Assembly (NCBI GenBank): GCA_022701275.1
Contig: CP031740.1
Coordinates: forward strand, 3,793,001 to 3,857,000
Origin: Microcoleus vaginatus PCC 9802
Lineage (GTDB): Bacteria > Cyanobacteriota > Cyanobacteriia > Cyanobacteriales > Microcoleaceae
Direction: 5' to 3'
Length of the DNA: 64,000 nucleotides
Shown here: positions 8,883 to 17,165 of the stretch, piece by piece
Layout: every line of letters starts with the position of its first letter
How positions within the stretch are numbered: the stretch's first letter is position 1
Notes under the pieces: model-generated
The model's input: only the letters and a program-made list of their open reading frames with translations
Databases searched by the model: none
What the model was told of the DNA's origin: nothing
Program-made: the position numbers and the translations under genes

Positions 8883-9397
8883 TAGACGCTTTGCAAAAAC
8901 AACACGGTTAAAATAACGACATTGCTAACAGTGTGGGCGATTAAAATTCCCCCAAACTGGGTAGTTACTTGAAAAGTTCTTTTGGGAGGACGGCGGGTGA
9001 GGGTTGGCGGTCCTAAAAACTGAGGCTTGGAAGCTTTTTTATTGCCGGAAACCATGTTCTCTATGAATTCTAATCCCTGCCATTTAGCTATAAAAGTTAC
9101 TGCTAATACTGAGAGGGCTATCATAGTTATTGGAGCGTAAACATTATCCCCTCTACCTAATAAAATATAACCGATAAGCTGTTCCCGTAAATCTTTGGTA
9201 AGAACGCTTTCAATGCCCAAGAAAACTAACCAGCCCACACAAGTGCAAGATAGATTGAGGATGGCTGTATATTCAATGCTGGTTTTGGGGCCGAGTTTAA
9301 GTAGTTTTTGCAAAAACCACGATTCGATCGCGATCGCCAAAAACATAATTAAAATTTGCACCAAAACAGTCCGAAATGGGAAAACACTCGCAATCAT
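8879..9397 (-). CDS. fraC: Filament integrity protein FraC
   Basis: 172 residues, close to the 179 of Anabaena FraC, with three or four membrane helices (around 8-26, 42-62 and 88-106, plus a hydrophobic end near 148-170). It is first in the fraC-fraD-fraE order and overlaps fraD by four bases. FraC localises to septa and is needed with FraD for intercellular molecular exchange. The divergent corrinoid adenosyltransferase-like gene begins 227 bases away, so both promoters should lie in 9398-9624; a TATAAT at 9527-9532 suits the plus-strand gene. Confidence 0.8.
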   Translation of the reverse strand: MIASVFPFRTVLVQILIMFLAIAIESWFLQKLLKLGPKTSIEYTAILNLSCTCVGWLVFLGIESVLTKDLREQLIGYILLGRGDNVYAPITMIALSVLAVTFIAKWQGLEFIENMVSGNKKASKPQFLGPPTLTRRPPKRTFQVTTQFGGILIAHTVSNVVILTVLFLQSVY

Positions 9398-9624
9398 AAG
9401 CCTTTAGGTATATCAGCCCGTGTTAAATTTTAATTGTACAGCACAAACGGAATAATCTTAACCGGAGGTTTGAGCACCTGATTGCCTTAGATCGATGCTT
9501 AAAAGATTGGGGGTTAGGAGTTATCGTATAATCTGTTGAGATCCGCCAAGAGAATGGAAAAATTAAACATTCAAGGCGCGCGATCGAATACCCACCCCGA
9601 TACAGACTCAAACAACTGCTGATT

Positions 9625-10758
9625 ATGGTAAGGAATGGCATTGGTATTCGGACAGCCTCATCCCGGTCGGAACGCGCCGCGGGTCAGATTCACGTCTACG
9701 ACGGCGCTGGTAAAGGCAAGTCTCAGGCAGCTTTGGGAGTAGTGTTGCGGTCGATCGGGCTGGGTATTAATTCTGACTCGCCCACGCGAGTCTTGTTGCT
9801 GCGCTTTCTCAAAGGCCCCGGCCGCTCCTACGACGAAGACGGGGCCATAGAAGCCTTGCAACGGGCATTTCCGCACTTGATCGACCAAGTGCGTACCGGC
9901 AGAGCCGAATATTTTGGGGCCGAAGCAATCACCCGGTTTGATCGCGCAGAAGCTCAGCGAGGCTGGGATATCGCCAAAGGAGCGATCGCCAGCGAGCTCT
10001 ATTCGGTCGTGGTACTAGATGAACTAAACCCCGTATTGGACTTGGGTTTACTGCCAGTTGACGAAGTAGTCCAAACCCTCAAAAACAAACCAGAATATTT
10101 AGAAGTCATCGCCACAGGCCGAGCGGCCCCCGAAGCTTTGCTGGAGATTGCCGACTTACACTCAGAAATGAAGCCCCACTATCACCCCGCAGCGGCAGAG
10201 CATCATATTTCCGGTATCGAAATATACACTGGAGCGGGGAAAGGCAAGTCTACGAGCGCTTTGGGCAAAGCTTTGCAGGCAATAGGTAGGGGTATCAGTC
10301 AAGACCAATCTCACCGGGTGTTAATCGTGCAATGGCTCAAAGGTGGCACCGGTTATACAGAAGATGCGGCGATCGCAGCTTTGCGGCAAAGCTACCCGCA
10401 GCTAGTAGACCACCAGCGGTGCGGCCGGGATGCTATAGTTTGGCGGGGGCAACAGCAAGAGCTAGACTGCATAGAAGCAGAACGCGGCTGGGAAATCGCC
10501 AAATGTGCGATCGCCAGCGGCTGGTACAAAACGATTATTCTCGACGAACTCAATCCCACAGTAGACTTAGAACTGCTGCCGGTAGAGCAGATCGTAGAAG
10601 CCCTGCTACGCAAGCCGCGGGATACAGAAATTATTATCACCGGGCGCTGCCACAAACCCCACGCTTACTTTGACTTGGCAAGCGTACACTCCGAGGTATA
10701 CTGTCACAAACACTACGGCGATCGGGGCGTAGAACTAAAGCGGGGCGTAGACTTTTAA
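9625..10758 (+). CDS. Tandem-duplicated CobA/CobO/BtuR-like P-loop protein
   Basis: 377 residues made of two similar halves. Each has a Walker A GAGKGKS (27-33 and 203-209), a Walker B-like LDELNP (131-136 and 306-311), the E-RGW-IAK-AIAS segment, and an end reading ATGR or ITGR followed by a HSE motif (179-181, 355-357). This is the fold of CobA/CobO/BtuR cob(I)alamin adenosyltransferase, normally a single domain of about 180-200 residues working as a dimer, so the protein may be a fused dimer. The native substrate is not shown. No other cobalamin gene is near. Confidence 0.8.
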   Translation: MVRNGIGIRTASSRSERAAGQIHVYDGAGKGKSQAALGVVLRSIGLGINSDSPTRVLLLRFLKGPGRSYDEDGAIEALQRAFPHLIDQVRTGRAEYFGAEAITRFDRAEAQRGWDIAKGAIASELYSVVVLDELNPVLDLGLLPVDEVVQTLKNKPEYLEVIATGRAAPEALLEIADLHSEMKPHYHPAAAEHHISGIEIYTGAGKGKSTSALGKALQAIGRGISQDQSHRVLIVQWLKGGTGYTEDAAIAALRQSYPQLVDHQRCGRDAIVWRGQQQELDCIEAERGWEIAKCAIASGWYKTIILDELNPTVDLELLPVEQIVEALLRKPRDTEIIITGRCHKPHAYFDLASVHSEVYCHKHYGDRGVELKRGVDF

Positions 10759-11221
10759 AGCCCGGAGCGGTACGGATTTCAATCCGGGCCAGAATTATTA
10801 AATGACGGCCCTGCCTGGAAAACCGGAAATTGCCACAAAGCCTTGTTACCAAGTAACAAATCTCCCAATTTCCCTTGTCTTCCCGATCACCCAGATCTGC
10901 CTTTTTTAATCTTTAATTTCCTGCCCCGGACGCGATCCCCGACCGCCAATCCAGAATGGAACATTAAGAAGATGAGCCGCGTCTTCTTGAGCGTGAGCAC
11001 CTGAGACAGTGCACCAGGATTATTAAAGGGTGAAGACTTTGAAAATAAAAGCTTACAAGCAAAAAGTCGGCGAGGGAGAAAGTCTAGACAGGGTTAAGGC
11101 CTGTAGGCTAGACTTGCGGCTGGCAAACAGGTTAAACTACAGCGGAATCCAAACATTCGGTGTTCTAGGCAGTGTCTGTAGTCGCACCAGCGATGACCAA
11201 CAAGTAGAGGAGTGAAGCTTT
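10759..11221. other. Intergenic region upstream of RTX gene
   Basis: No clear gene in 463 bases. A 61-codon frame from GTG 11030 ends just before the RTX start but has no recognisable domain and ordinary non-coding composition. The RTX gene itself has GAGGAGTGAAG upstream of its ATG. No tRNA or riboswitch fold was recognised. Confidence 0.45.
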
Positions 11222-13189
11222 ATGACAACGTTAGATGACAATCCTAATCAACTAGATTTAAACCTTCCGGGACTAGGCCCGGATACAGTATTCGCCGGAG
11301 CCGGGGCGGATTTCGTTAGAACTTCCACCCTGGGCGGCAGCTTAATATTTGGCCAAGCCGATAACGATACTCTAGTTTCAGTTGGCCCGAACGATACCAT
11401 ATACGGGGGCGACGACGAAGACTCAATCAGATCCCAGCGCACTCCGGCTTTGCTGTTTGGCGACGCAGGCTCGGACACCATAGTCGCTGAAGCCCGCGCT
11501 ACCGTGGCCGGCGGTTTGGGAGAAGACATCCTCCAAGGTACTGTCGAAGCTAACCTGATGTTTGGTAATCAGGGCGCAGATACGATTCTGGGAGGGGCGC
11601 AGAGAGGAGATTCCCTCTACGGCGGTAAGGACAATGACGCGATCGGCTTCTTCATCGCAGGCGGTGGGAACAACCTTTCTTTACAGGGTGGCTTGGGTAT
11701 TGGCTTCGCTGGCAATGAAGGCAGCAACTACTTGCGGGGTGATTTGGGCGACGACTTGGTTGTAGGTATCAATGTAAGAGACACTCTCTTTGGCGGTAGA
11801 GGCAACGACACCCTAAGAGGTGTGGCCAGCAACAGCTACCTGTCGGGCGATCTTGACGACGACATCTTAGTCATTACCAACAGTACGCAAAGCAGCCCAT
11901 TTACTTCCGCCGTCATCACGATCGGCATTGAGAGAACCACCTTGATTGGCGGTGGCGGCAACGATTTTCTCAACGGCGCGATCGGCGAGTTTGGTGCCGG
12001 CAGAAACTTCTTTGAGGGCGGCGACGGTAACGACACGATCAACGTTTTTGCCACTTCTGATACTGCGTTGGGAGGTGCAGGCGACGACTTCATCGTGTCG
12101 GCGTCGGTGCCGAATGTAATTTCGAGCGTAGGCGCCTCCAGTTCATTTCCCGGCTTCGCGGGTCGCAACTTGCTCGACGGCGGAGTGGGCAATGACACGA
12201 TCGTCGCTGCCTTCTCCAGCGATACGATGATTGGCGGTGAAGGCAACGACAGCCTGAGCGGTACCTTTACTAACGCAGCCGGTGGAGATGGCAACGATAC
12301 TATCGATGCTACCAGGGCCATTTTTGCTGGTACTGGTACTGCTTTGATTACTCTCGAAGGCGGGTTGGGCAACGATTTGTTAATTGGCTACACCAATCCT
12401 ACTGGCAGCACCTTCACCGTCACCAACCTCATGAACGGTGGCGAGGGAAGTGACACAATCATCTTTGGCAGCCAGCGCGATCGCGTAATTGGCAACGTTG
12501 CCGGTAACGACTTCATCTCCTACGCTAGCAGCGTCACCTTTAGCGGCACAGTCGCCAACTTGATTACCGATACCTTAGGCAGCAACTTCATTATTGGTGG
12601 CAACGGCACTGATGTCATCACTACTGGTAACGGGGATGACATCCTGTTCGGCGACACATCCAACACTACCCTCGGAGGATTCGGGGACGATACCTTAAAT
12701 GCTGGCGCCGGGAACGACACGATGCTGGGCGGCTTTGGGAACGACTATTTGATCGGCGGTGACGGTAACGACTCTCTCGGTGGGGGGCCTGGTGCTGACA
12801 CGCTGCTTGGTGGCTCCGGTAATGACAGCTTCTACTACAACAACTTCGGCGAGGGTGGCACATTGGGTAGTGGGCCAGACCAAATCGGCGATTTTGTGGT
12901 CGGTCAAGACAAGTTTATCTTGCAATTCAACAGCTTCCCCGGATTGAGTGCAGTCGAAGGTACGAATCGACTTTCTTCGAGGTCGTTCTTGGTGCTTGAG
13001 AGCGGGGCTTACAGTGGCCAGTTTGGTCCCGCCGGGGCGAGCGCGTCACAGCCGTTCCTCTTTTATGAAAATGGAACCGGACGACTAGGATTTGACTCTG
13101 ACGGTACTGCTGGTCCTGACACAGGCGTTACGCTGGCAATTCTGAATGGCAGACCGGGCCTGACGGCTGGTGACATTACCCTGATTTAA
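11222..13189 (+). CDS. RTX (hemolysin-type) calcium-binding repeat protein
   Basis: 655 residues with many imperfect nonapeptides of the GGxGxDxxx type, for example GGDGNDTI, GGEGNDSL, GGSGNDSF and GGFGNDYL, densest at about 490-540. Such repeats fold into a calcium-binding beta roll after type I secretion. The unrepeated end (about 545-655, with FLFYENGTGRLGFDSD) is the usual cyanobacterial RTX C-terminus and probably holds the uncleaved secretion signal. There is no N-terminal signal peptide. No TolC, HlyD or HlyB gene is adjacent. No enzyme domain was seen, so a surface or matrix role is likely (inference). Confidence 0.85.
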   Translation: MTTLDDNPNQLDLNLPGLGPDTVFAGAGADFVRTSTLGGSLIFGQADNDTLVSVGPNDTIYGGDDEDSIRSQRTPALLFGDAGSDTIVAEARATVAGGLGEDILQGTVEANLMFGNQGADTILGGAQRGDSLYGGKDNDAIGFFIAGGGNNLSLQGGLGIGFAGNEGSNYLRGDLGDDLVVGINVRDTLFGGRGNDTLRGVASNSYLSGDLDDDILVITNSTQSSPFTSAVITIGIERTTLIGGGGNDFLNGAIGEFGAGRNFFEGGDGNDTINVFATSDTALGGAGDDFIVSASVPNVISSVGASSSFPGFAGRNLLDGGVGNDTIVAAFSSDTMIGGEGNDSLSGTFTNAAGGDGNDTIDATRAIFAGTGTALITLEGGLGNDLLIGYTNPTGSTFTVTNLMNGGEGSDTIIFGSQRDRVIGNVAGNDFISYASSVTFSGTVANLITDTLGSNFIIGGNGTDVITTGNGDDILFGDTSNTTLGGFGDDTLNAGAGNDTMLGGFGNDYLIGGDGNDSLGGGPGADTLLGGSGNDSFYYNNFGEGGTLGSGPDQIGDFVVGQDKFILQFNSFPGLSAVEGTNRLSSRSFLVLESGAYSGQFGPAGASASQPFLFYENGTGRLGFDSDGTAGPDTGVTLAILNGRPGLTAGDITLI

Positions 13190-13381
13190 TTTGGGTAAAA
13201 GTGGGTGGGGTCGATTCTGAAACATCGCCCTACCAACTCCAAAAACTAATTGTGCTATGTTTCGAGCTGGGGATATCCATCCCTGGCTTTTTTGTGGGCA
13301 TTAGCATGGGGCAATTTTAGATTTTACATTTTAGATTTTAGATGGGTAATTTTAATCGAAAATCGAATGGGGTATGGGACG

Positions 13382-13520
13382 GGTTCACCAATGAATTTGG
13401 CCACGACCCAATAATCTTTAGAACTGACGCATCAGAACCAAAGAAACCGGGTTTTTCACTCCTAGTTAAAAGCCGGGATGCAGTATTTCGGTAAAAACCC
13501 GGTTTCTGCCTCCAGGACTA
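13382..13520. repeat. MITE-like element, CCGGGTTT family, long form copy 1
   Basis: Begins with a GGTTCACCAATGAATT lead, continues through AATAATCTTTA and ends with the inverted AAAGAAACCGGGTTTTT / AAAAACCCGGTTTCTG pair. The lead is repeated in the same orientation at 13811, so the mobile unit is larger than the hairpin alone. Confidence 0.7.
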
Positions 13521-13571
13521 AGCTTGATAAACCCGCCCCCAGCCCAGTCCAAAAGTGAGGTACAAATAAGG

Positions 13572-13824
13572 AAAAGAATTAAAGACCTAGATATTGTTGC
13601 TTTAACAGAATATTTAGAAGCAAGCCATTTTGTAAAAAAAATAAATCATTAAATTACATAAAGGACAAGTAGGAACAGTTGTGATGGAATTTGATGGCAG
13701 TGCTTTGGATGTATAAATTTTTCATCAAGATGGCACAACTTATGCAAGGGAGACAATTCCCGCCACAATGTTAATGCTTTTACATTATGAATTAGTAGAA
13801 GCTGTAGCGGCGGTTCGCCGATGA
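13572..13824 (+). pseudogene. Degraded DUF4926 gene
   Basis: The first frame gives RIKDLDIVALTEYLEAS, the usual start of DUF4926 proteins, then stops after about 24 codons. A second frame from about 13654 continues with KLHKGQVGTVVMEFDGSALD, meets an in-frame TAA, then reads IFHQDGTTYARETIPAT. The order matches a whole DUF4926 protein (KGqvGTVV, then an acidic EVEF-like strand, then Y-tlp), so it is one gene with a frameshift and a nonsense codon. These small proteins often sit beside toxin-like partners; none is seen here. It lies between two copies of the same MITE. Confidence 0.7.
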
Positions 13825-13945
13825 ATTTTGCCACGCACCAATAATCTTTATCAGGACTTACGCACCGGGACTAAAGAAACCGGGTTTTTTCACCAAGATT
13901 AAGGGTTTGAACCAAATATTTTGGTTGAAAAACCCGGTTTCTGAA
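13811..13945. repeat. MITE-like element, CCGGGTTT family, long form copy 2
   Basis: Shares the GGTTC-CC-ATGAATTT-GCCACG and AATAATCTTTA lead with 13382-13520, contains the GGACTTACGCA terminus seen at 6559, and carries AAAGAAACCGGGTTTTTT / AAAAACCCGGTTTCTG arms. Its left end overlaps the last codons of the dead DUF4926 gene. Confidence 0.7.
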
Positions 13946-14125
13946 CACGGTTCTGTTAAGCCCAATCCTCCCTAGCCCCACTCCCCCCAGCCCACCCCCT
14001 ACTCCTCCAAGGGGGGAATGAAGGGGGGACAAGAACTTACTCAAAGTCGCCCTTATTAATGGGAATTTAGGGCGATTTTCGAGGAATAAACAGTTTTAAC
14101 CCAAGCGTATTGCTTTATAGTCAGT

Positions 14126-14233
14126 GCTGGACGCACTCCGGCAAAGAAACCGGGTTTTTTACCGAATCTGCTGGCTGCAACGCGTCTTTTCGTCCATCAA
14201 ACGCGGTTTCTGGGTTCCAATGCGTCTAGGACT
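14126..14233. repeat. MITE-like element, CCGGGTTT family, diverged copy
   Basis: Termini GCTGGACGCA and TGCGTCTAGGAC, with internal AAAGAAACCGGGTTTTTT and CGCGGTTTCTGGG. The right internal arm has decayed relative to the copy at 6559-6664. Confidence 0.65.
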
Positions 14234-14255
14234 ATAATCTCGGAAAACTATCTAT

Positions 14256-14286
14256 AAAAAAAACCAGCAAACGATATGTTTGCTGG
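14256..14286 (-). terminator. Rho-independent terminator of csbD-like gene
   Basis: On the minus strand a 9-base stem CCAGCAAAC / GTTTGCTGG with a 5-base loop is followed by a run of eight T. It sits about 40 bases after the stop of the CsbD-like gene, in the right orientation. Confidence 0.85.
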
Positions 14287-14322
14287 ATTTAGTAGGCAGG
14301 AAACTTGTAGCAAATACTGTTA

Positions 14323-14511
14323 CTAAGCTTTGTCTACAATCTCTTTTGCTTTATCTTTGAGGTCTTCTTTCAGGTGAATTGCTGATGCTTCGTCCTGCTT
14401 GGCTTGACCTTCTAATTTATCTTTCTGATTGCCTGTAACTTCGCTAGCAGCTTCTTGGATTTTGCCTTCAATATTCTTCGCTGTTGCTTCGACTCTATTT
14501 TCAATGCTCAT
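14323..14511 (-). CDS. CsbD family stress protein
   Basis: 62 residues, very hydrophilic, with the family pattern MSIENRVEATAKNIEGKIQE, then EVTGNQKDKLEGQAKQ and a Lys-rich end. CsbD-like proteins are small general-stress proteins of unknown molecular role. A terminator follows directly, so the gene is its own transcription unit. Confidence 0.85.
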   Translation of the reverse strand: MSIENRVEATAKNIEGKIQEAASEVTGNQKDKLEGQAKQDEASAIHLKEDLKDKAKEIVDKA

Positions 14512-14596
14512 AATTTTTTATTCTAACTCTACAACTATTAATATATAATTTTAAAGTTGAGTCTGTATCCCTCTTTAGATAGATGTGTTATTACCT

Positions 14597-14839
14597 TTAT
14601 TTCAAAGTTAAAGGTTGGATTGGTATTTCCACAAGTTTATTTCTGGAAAAAAAACCGGATTTAATGCCGATCGCAGATTTCGGCACTTTAAACTTTTTCG
14701 CCAACAACACGATTAATTCTTGATTGGCTTTACCATCAACGGGCGGCGACTTGAGATGTGCTGTGAGGCTGCCGTCTGGTTGTTCTGCGATGCTTTGCTG
14801 TTTGGAATTCGGTTTAACTTTGACTGTGAAAATAGTCAT
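14597..14839 (-). CDS. DUF167 family protein
   Basis: 80 residues, matching the YggU/DUF167 fold: [12 protein letters not shown] at the start, [20 protein letters not shown] in the middle (the P-P-V-x-G-x-A-N signature), then [12 protein letters not shown]. Function is unknown. Its ATG overlaps the stop of the DJ-1-like gene by four bases, so the two are translated together. Confidence 0.85.
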   Translation of the reverse strand: MTIFTVKVKPNSKQQSIAEQPDGSLTAHLKSPPVDGKANQELIVLLAKKFKVPKSAIGIKSGFFSRNKLVEIPIQPLTLK

Positions 14840-15435
14840 ACTTCGACTTTCTCTGAATGTTCGATCTTCGTTCCCAAAACTTTCAGGAATTCAGCTAGCC
14901 AGTTAGGATGTGCTGGCCACGCGGGGGCGGTGACTAAATTGCCATCGACTACCGCTTCGGTAACGGGAACTTCTGTATATTTGCCGCCGGCCCGGAGTAC
15001 GTCGGGGCTGCAAGCCGGGTATGCGGTGCAGCGTTTGCCTTCGAGTACGCCTGCTGCAGTTAGAACCTGTAAGCCGTGACAAATAGATGCGATCGGCTTT
15101 TTGCTGTTGGCAAAGTAGCGGGTAATTTGCAGCACTTGTTCGTTGAGGCGGATGTATTCTGGGGCGCGTCCTCCGGGGATAATCAAAGCGTCGTAGTCTG
15201 CCGGGTTGATTTCGTCAAAAGTCGCGTTTAAAGTGAAGTTGTGACCGGGTTTTTCGCTGTAGGTTTGATCGCCTTCAAAGTCGTGAATTGCGGTGCGAAT
15301 CGTTTGGCCTGCGGCTTTGTCCGGGCAGACGGCGTGGACGGTGTGACCTACCATTTGCAGTGCTTGGAAGGGCACCATTACTTCGTAGTCTTCTACAAAG
15401 TCGCCGACTAACATTAAGATTTTTTTGGCTGTCAT
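14836..15435 (-). CDS. DJ-1/PfpI family protein
   Basis: 199 residues from the ATG at 15435, which has a good AGGAG site; the longer frame back to 15597 would read through petN on the same strand and is rejected. The core is [21 protein letters not shown], then [13 protein letters not shown] (Glu of the elbow site) and [13 protein letters not shown] with the nucleophile Cys of the class I glutamine amidotransferase-like fold. Proteins of this type are deglycases, glyoxalase III-like enzymes or proteases; the reaction cannot be chosen from sequence. It is coupled to the DUF167 gene. Confidence 0.85.
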   Translation of the reverse strand: MTAKKILMLVGDFVEDYEVMVPFQALQMVGHTVHAVCPDKAAGQTIRTAIHDFEGDQTYSEKPGHNFTLNATFDEINPADYDALIIPGGRAPEYIRLNEQVLQITRYFANSKKPIASICHGLQVLTAAGVLEGKRCTAYPACSPDVLRAGGKYTEVPVTEAVVDGNLVTAPAWPAHPNWLAEFLKVLGTKIEHSEKVEV

Positions 15436-15475
15436 GTTTCCAACTCCTGTTATTTTGATTTGGTTAAATAGGATT

Positions 15476-15512
15476 TTAAAAAAATGCGGGGCAGTTAAAA
15501 AGCTTGCCCCGC
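15476..15512 (-). terminator. Rho-independent terminator after petN
   Basis: Minus-strand stem GCGGGGCA / TGCCCCGC with an 11-base loop, then ATTTTTTTT. It lies 15 bases after the petN stop and 40 bases before the DJ-1-like gene start, so petN forms a separate transcript. Confidence 0.88.
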
Positions 15513-15527
15513 AAGCTATTCTGGAAT

Positions 15528-15617
15528 CTAGAAACCGTTGCGTCCCCAAACGACCATTGAAATTGAGAAGGAGAACAGAACTAGCACCGAAACCCAACCG
15601 AGTGACAAAATATCCAT
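15528..15617 (-). CDS. petN: Cytochrome b6f complex subunit PetN
   Basis: The minus strand from ATG 15617 to TAG 15528-15530 encodes exactly 29 residues, [20 protein letters not shown] followed by MVVWGRNGF. This is the single-helix PetN (subunit VIII) of cytochrome b6f, nearly identical to known cyanobacterial and plastid PetN, including length and the C-terminal VVWGRNG. It spans the thylakoid membrane at the edge of the dimer and is needed for complex stability. A strong terminator follows. Its small size makes it easy to miss. Confidence 0.95.
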   Translation of the reverse strand: MDILSLGWVSVLVLFSFSISMVVWGRNGF

Positions 15618-15699
15618 AGCTATTTATTGAACAAACTGTACAAAGTGACTACAAACCTTATGATAAGTCAATTTGAGCCATTTTTGAAATGAGGGCGCC

Positions 15700-16179
15700 G
15701 TGAAGGACTCGTCAAATTTTAGTGCCGCTGAACGGATAGAATCTTTGAAGGCAGGGAGTGTTGCTGCTTTGTCTTGTTTGCTGGGTTTTGGGGCGATCGC
15801 CCTTGGTAATAGCTTAATTCTGGCGCATAGGTTCGATTCTCTGGCGAGTTTGCAGGTAAGGGAAATTGACCTAAATTTTGCCTTCAGAGGGGCGATCGCA
15901 CTTTTAGGCGGTTTTTTGTTCGGCGTGACTTACCGCTATGCGATTCGCCGAGATGTTAACCCGCAGCTTAAATCTGGTGCTGTGTTGGCTTTTGGGTTGG
16001 TGCGGGCTTTTGGACAATTGGATGCTGGATTGTTTTTTGAACCCGGGAAGATGCCCGCCCTACAGGAGTTATTGCCATTTGCTGTTCGCGGTGCCGAGAG
16101 TGTGGTATTGTTTGCGATCGCGGGTTTGGTTTTGGATTGGGCGATCGGGCGATCGTGGATTAAGCCTTTCGATTCTTGA
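15700..16179 (+). CDS. Conserved cyanobacterial membrane protein, unknown function
   Basis: 159 residues from GTG 15700, preceded by GAGGG. Four hydrophobic segments are visible (about 20-40, 62-80, 88-108 and 128-148), with the conserved-looking FRGAIALLGGFLFGVTYRYA and a short polar RRDVNPQL loop. I do not recognise a named domain. It is divergent from petN with 82 bases between starts, so they may share a control region. Confidence 0.7.
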   Translation: MKDSSNFSAAERIESLKAGSVAALSCLLGFGAIALGNSLILAHRFDSLASLQVREIDLNFAFRGAIALLGGFLFGVTYRYAIRRDVNPQLKSGAVLAFGLVRAFGQLDAGLFFEPGKMPALQELLPFAVRGAESVVLFAIAGLVLDWAIGRSWIKPFDS

Positions 16180-16203
16180 GTGCAAAATCTTGCAGCATTT
16201 TTA

Positions 16204-16226
16204 GGAACAGGCAAGATGCCTGTTCC
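16204..16226. repeat. Palindrome GGAACAGGCA-AGA-TGCCTGTTCC
   Basis: Ten-base perfect arms around AGA, just downstream of the membrane protein gene and before the SDR gene stop. Next to it, at about 16244-16270, lies GGGTGGGCTTCTAGCCCGCCC, which is similar to sequence at 6677-6702, so both appear to be dispersed repeats. Confidence 0.55.
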
Positions 16227-16319
16227 ACAAAAGTTCAATTTTATTGTGGGGTGGGCTTCTAGCCCGCCCAAAAAATACAATTTAGATGCGAAACAGCTTA
16301 TTTTGCGCTAAACCCGCCC

Positions 16320-16994
16320 CTAAAGATTTAATACCTCAAATTCTGGATTGCCGTAAAGCATTTGCCTGTCTACCGCCGACAAAACTTTATTATTAGCAGC
16401 ATCAGAAACTAAACACTGACAAACTAGCTGCGCTACATCCGCCCGGTGAATAGTTCCAGCAACTCGACAATCTTCTGTTAAAATACCGTTGCCTGTTGCA
16501 GGTTCCGACTTGAGTCCGCCGGGACGAATCACTGTATAAATCATCCCGCTTTCTATCAAATGATTTTCGGCTTTTTCTTTCTCACTTAAGACCGGGCCCA
16601 AAGTTTCCAAAACTTGCGGTTGCAAAGCAGCGGCACTGTTACCGCTACCGATGGATGAAACTAAAATAAATTTTTGTACGCCTGCTTTGACAGCCGCATC
16701 AATCAAGTTTTTGTTGCCCAAATAATCGGCTCTTTCCCCATCTTTGGGCAAGCCGCCAATTGTGCTGATTACGGCATGAATTGGCTCACCGCCAGCCATT
16801 GCCACTTCCATAGCGGCAGCATCCAAAGCATCGCCAGTCACGACTTTGATGCCCATGGTTTCTAATTCGGTGCTGGTAGCGGGCGATCGCAAAAGTGCAG
16901 TTACTTGCATATTTTGTGATATCAGACATTTCGCGATTTCTAAGCCGACTCCTCGACTAGCACCAGCTAAAAAAATGTGGCATTTCTCTGTCAT
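16320..16994 (-). CDS. NAD(P)-binding atypical SDR protein (NmrA/SDR_a5-like)
   Basis: 224 residues. HIFLAGASRGVGLEIAKCLI is the glycine-rich nucleotide-binding turn (G-A-S-x-G-V-G), and VTGDALDAAAME, VISTIGG and FILVSSIGSG follow in the order expected for atypical short-chain dehydrogenases. The usual Tyr-x-x-x-Lys pair is not clear, as in NmrA-like members that act as binders or isomerases. Substrate is unknown. Confidence 0.8.
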   Translation of the reverse strand: MTEKCHIFLAGASRGVGLEIAKCLISQNMQVTALLRSPATSTELETMGIKVVTGDALDAAAMEVAMAGGEPIHAVISTIGGLPKDGERADYLGNKNLIDAAVKAGVQKFILVSSIGSGNSAAALQPQVLETLGPVLSEKEKAENHLIESGMIYTVIRPGGLKSEPATGNGILTEDCRVAGTIHRADVAQLVCQCLVSDAANNKVLSAVDRQMLYGNPEFEVLNL

Positions 16995-17165
16995 ATCAAT
17001 TTTGATTTAAGGGGTTCACAAAGTGGTTTATTTGAATGTAGATTATACAAGAATCCTCTGTCAATTGGTGAATGAGTTTTTTTATTTAACCGCAGAGGGC
17101 GCAGAGGGCGCAGAGGAAGAGAGGGGAATGATTTGCGATTACCGATTGCCTATTTCCAATTTACG

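Noticed and set aside
10332..10673. 113-codon Arg/Ala-rich frame inside the corrinoid adenosyltransferase-like gene
   Set aside because: Shadow frame with no domain, overlapping a well-supported protein.
11030..11215. 61-codon frame upstream of the first RTX gene
   Set aside because: GTG start, no conserved motif, and composition like the surrounding non-coding DNA.
11836..12372. 178-codon minus-strand frame rich in Pro and Ser inside the first RTX gene
   Set aside because: It is the complement of Gly-Asp repeats; composition follows from the RTX codons and has no start signal.
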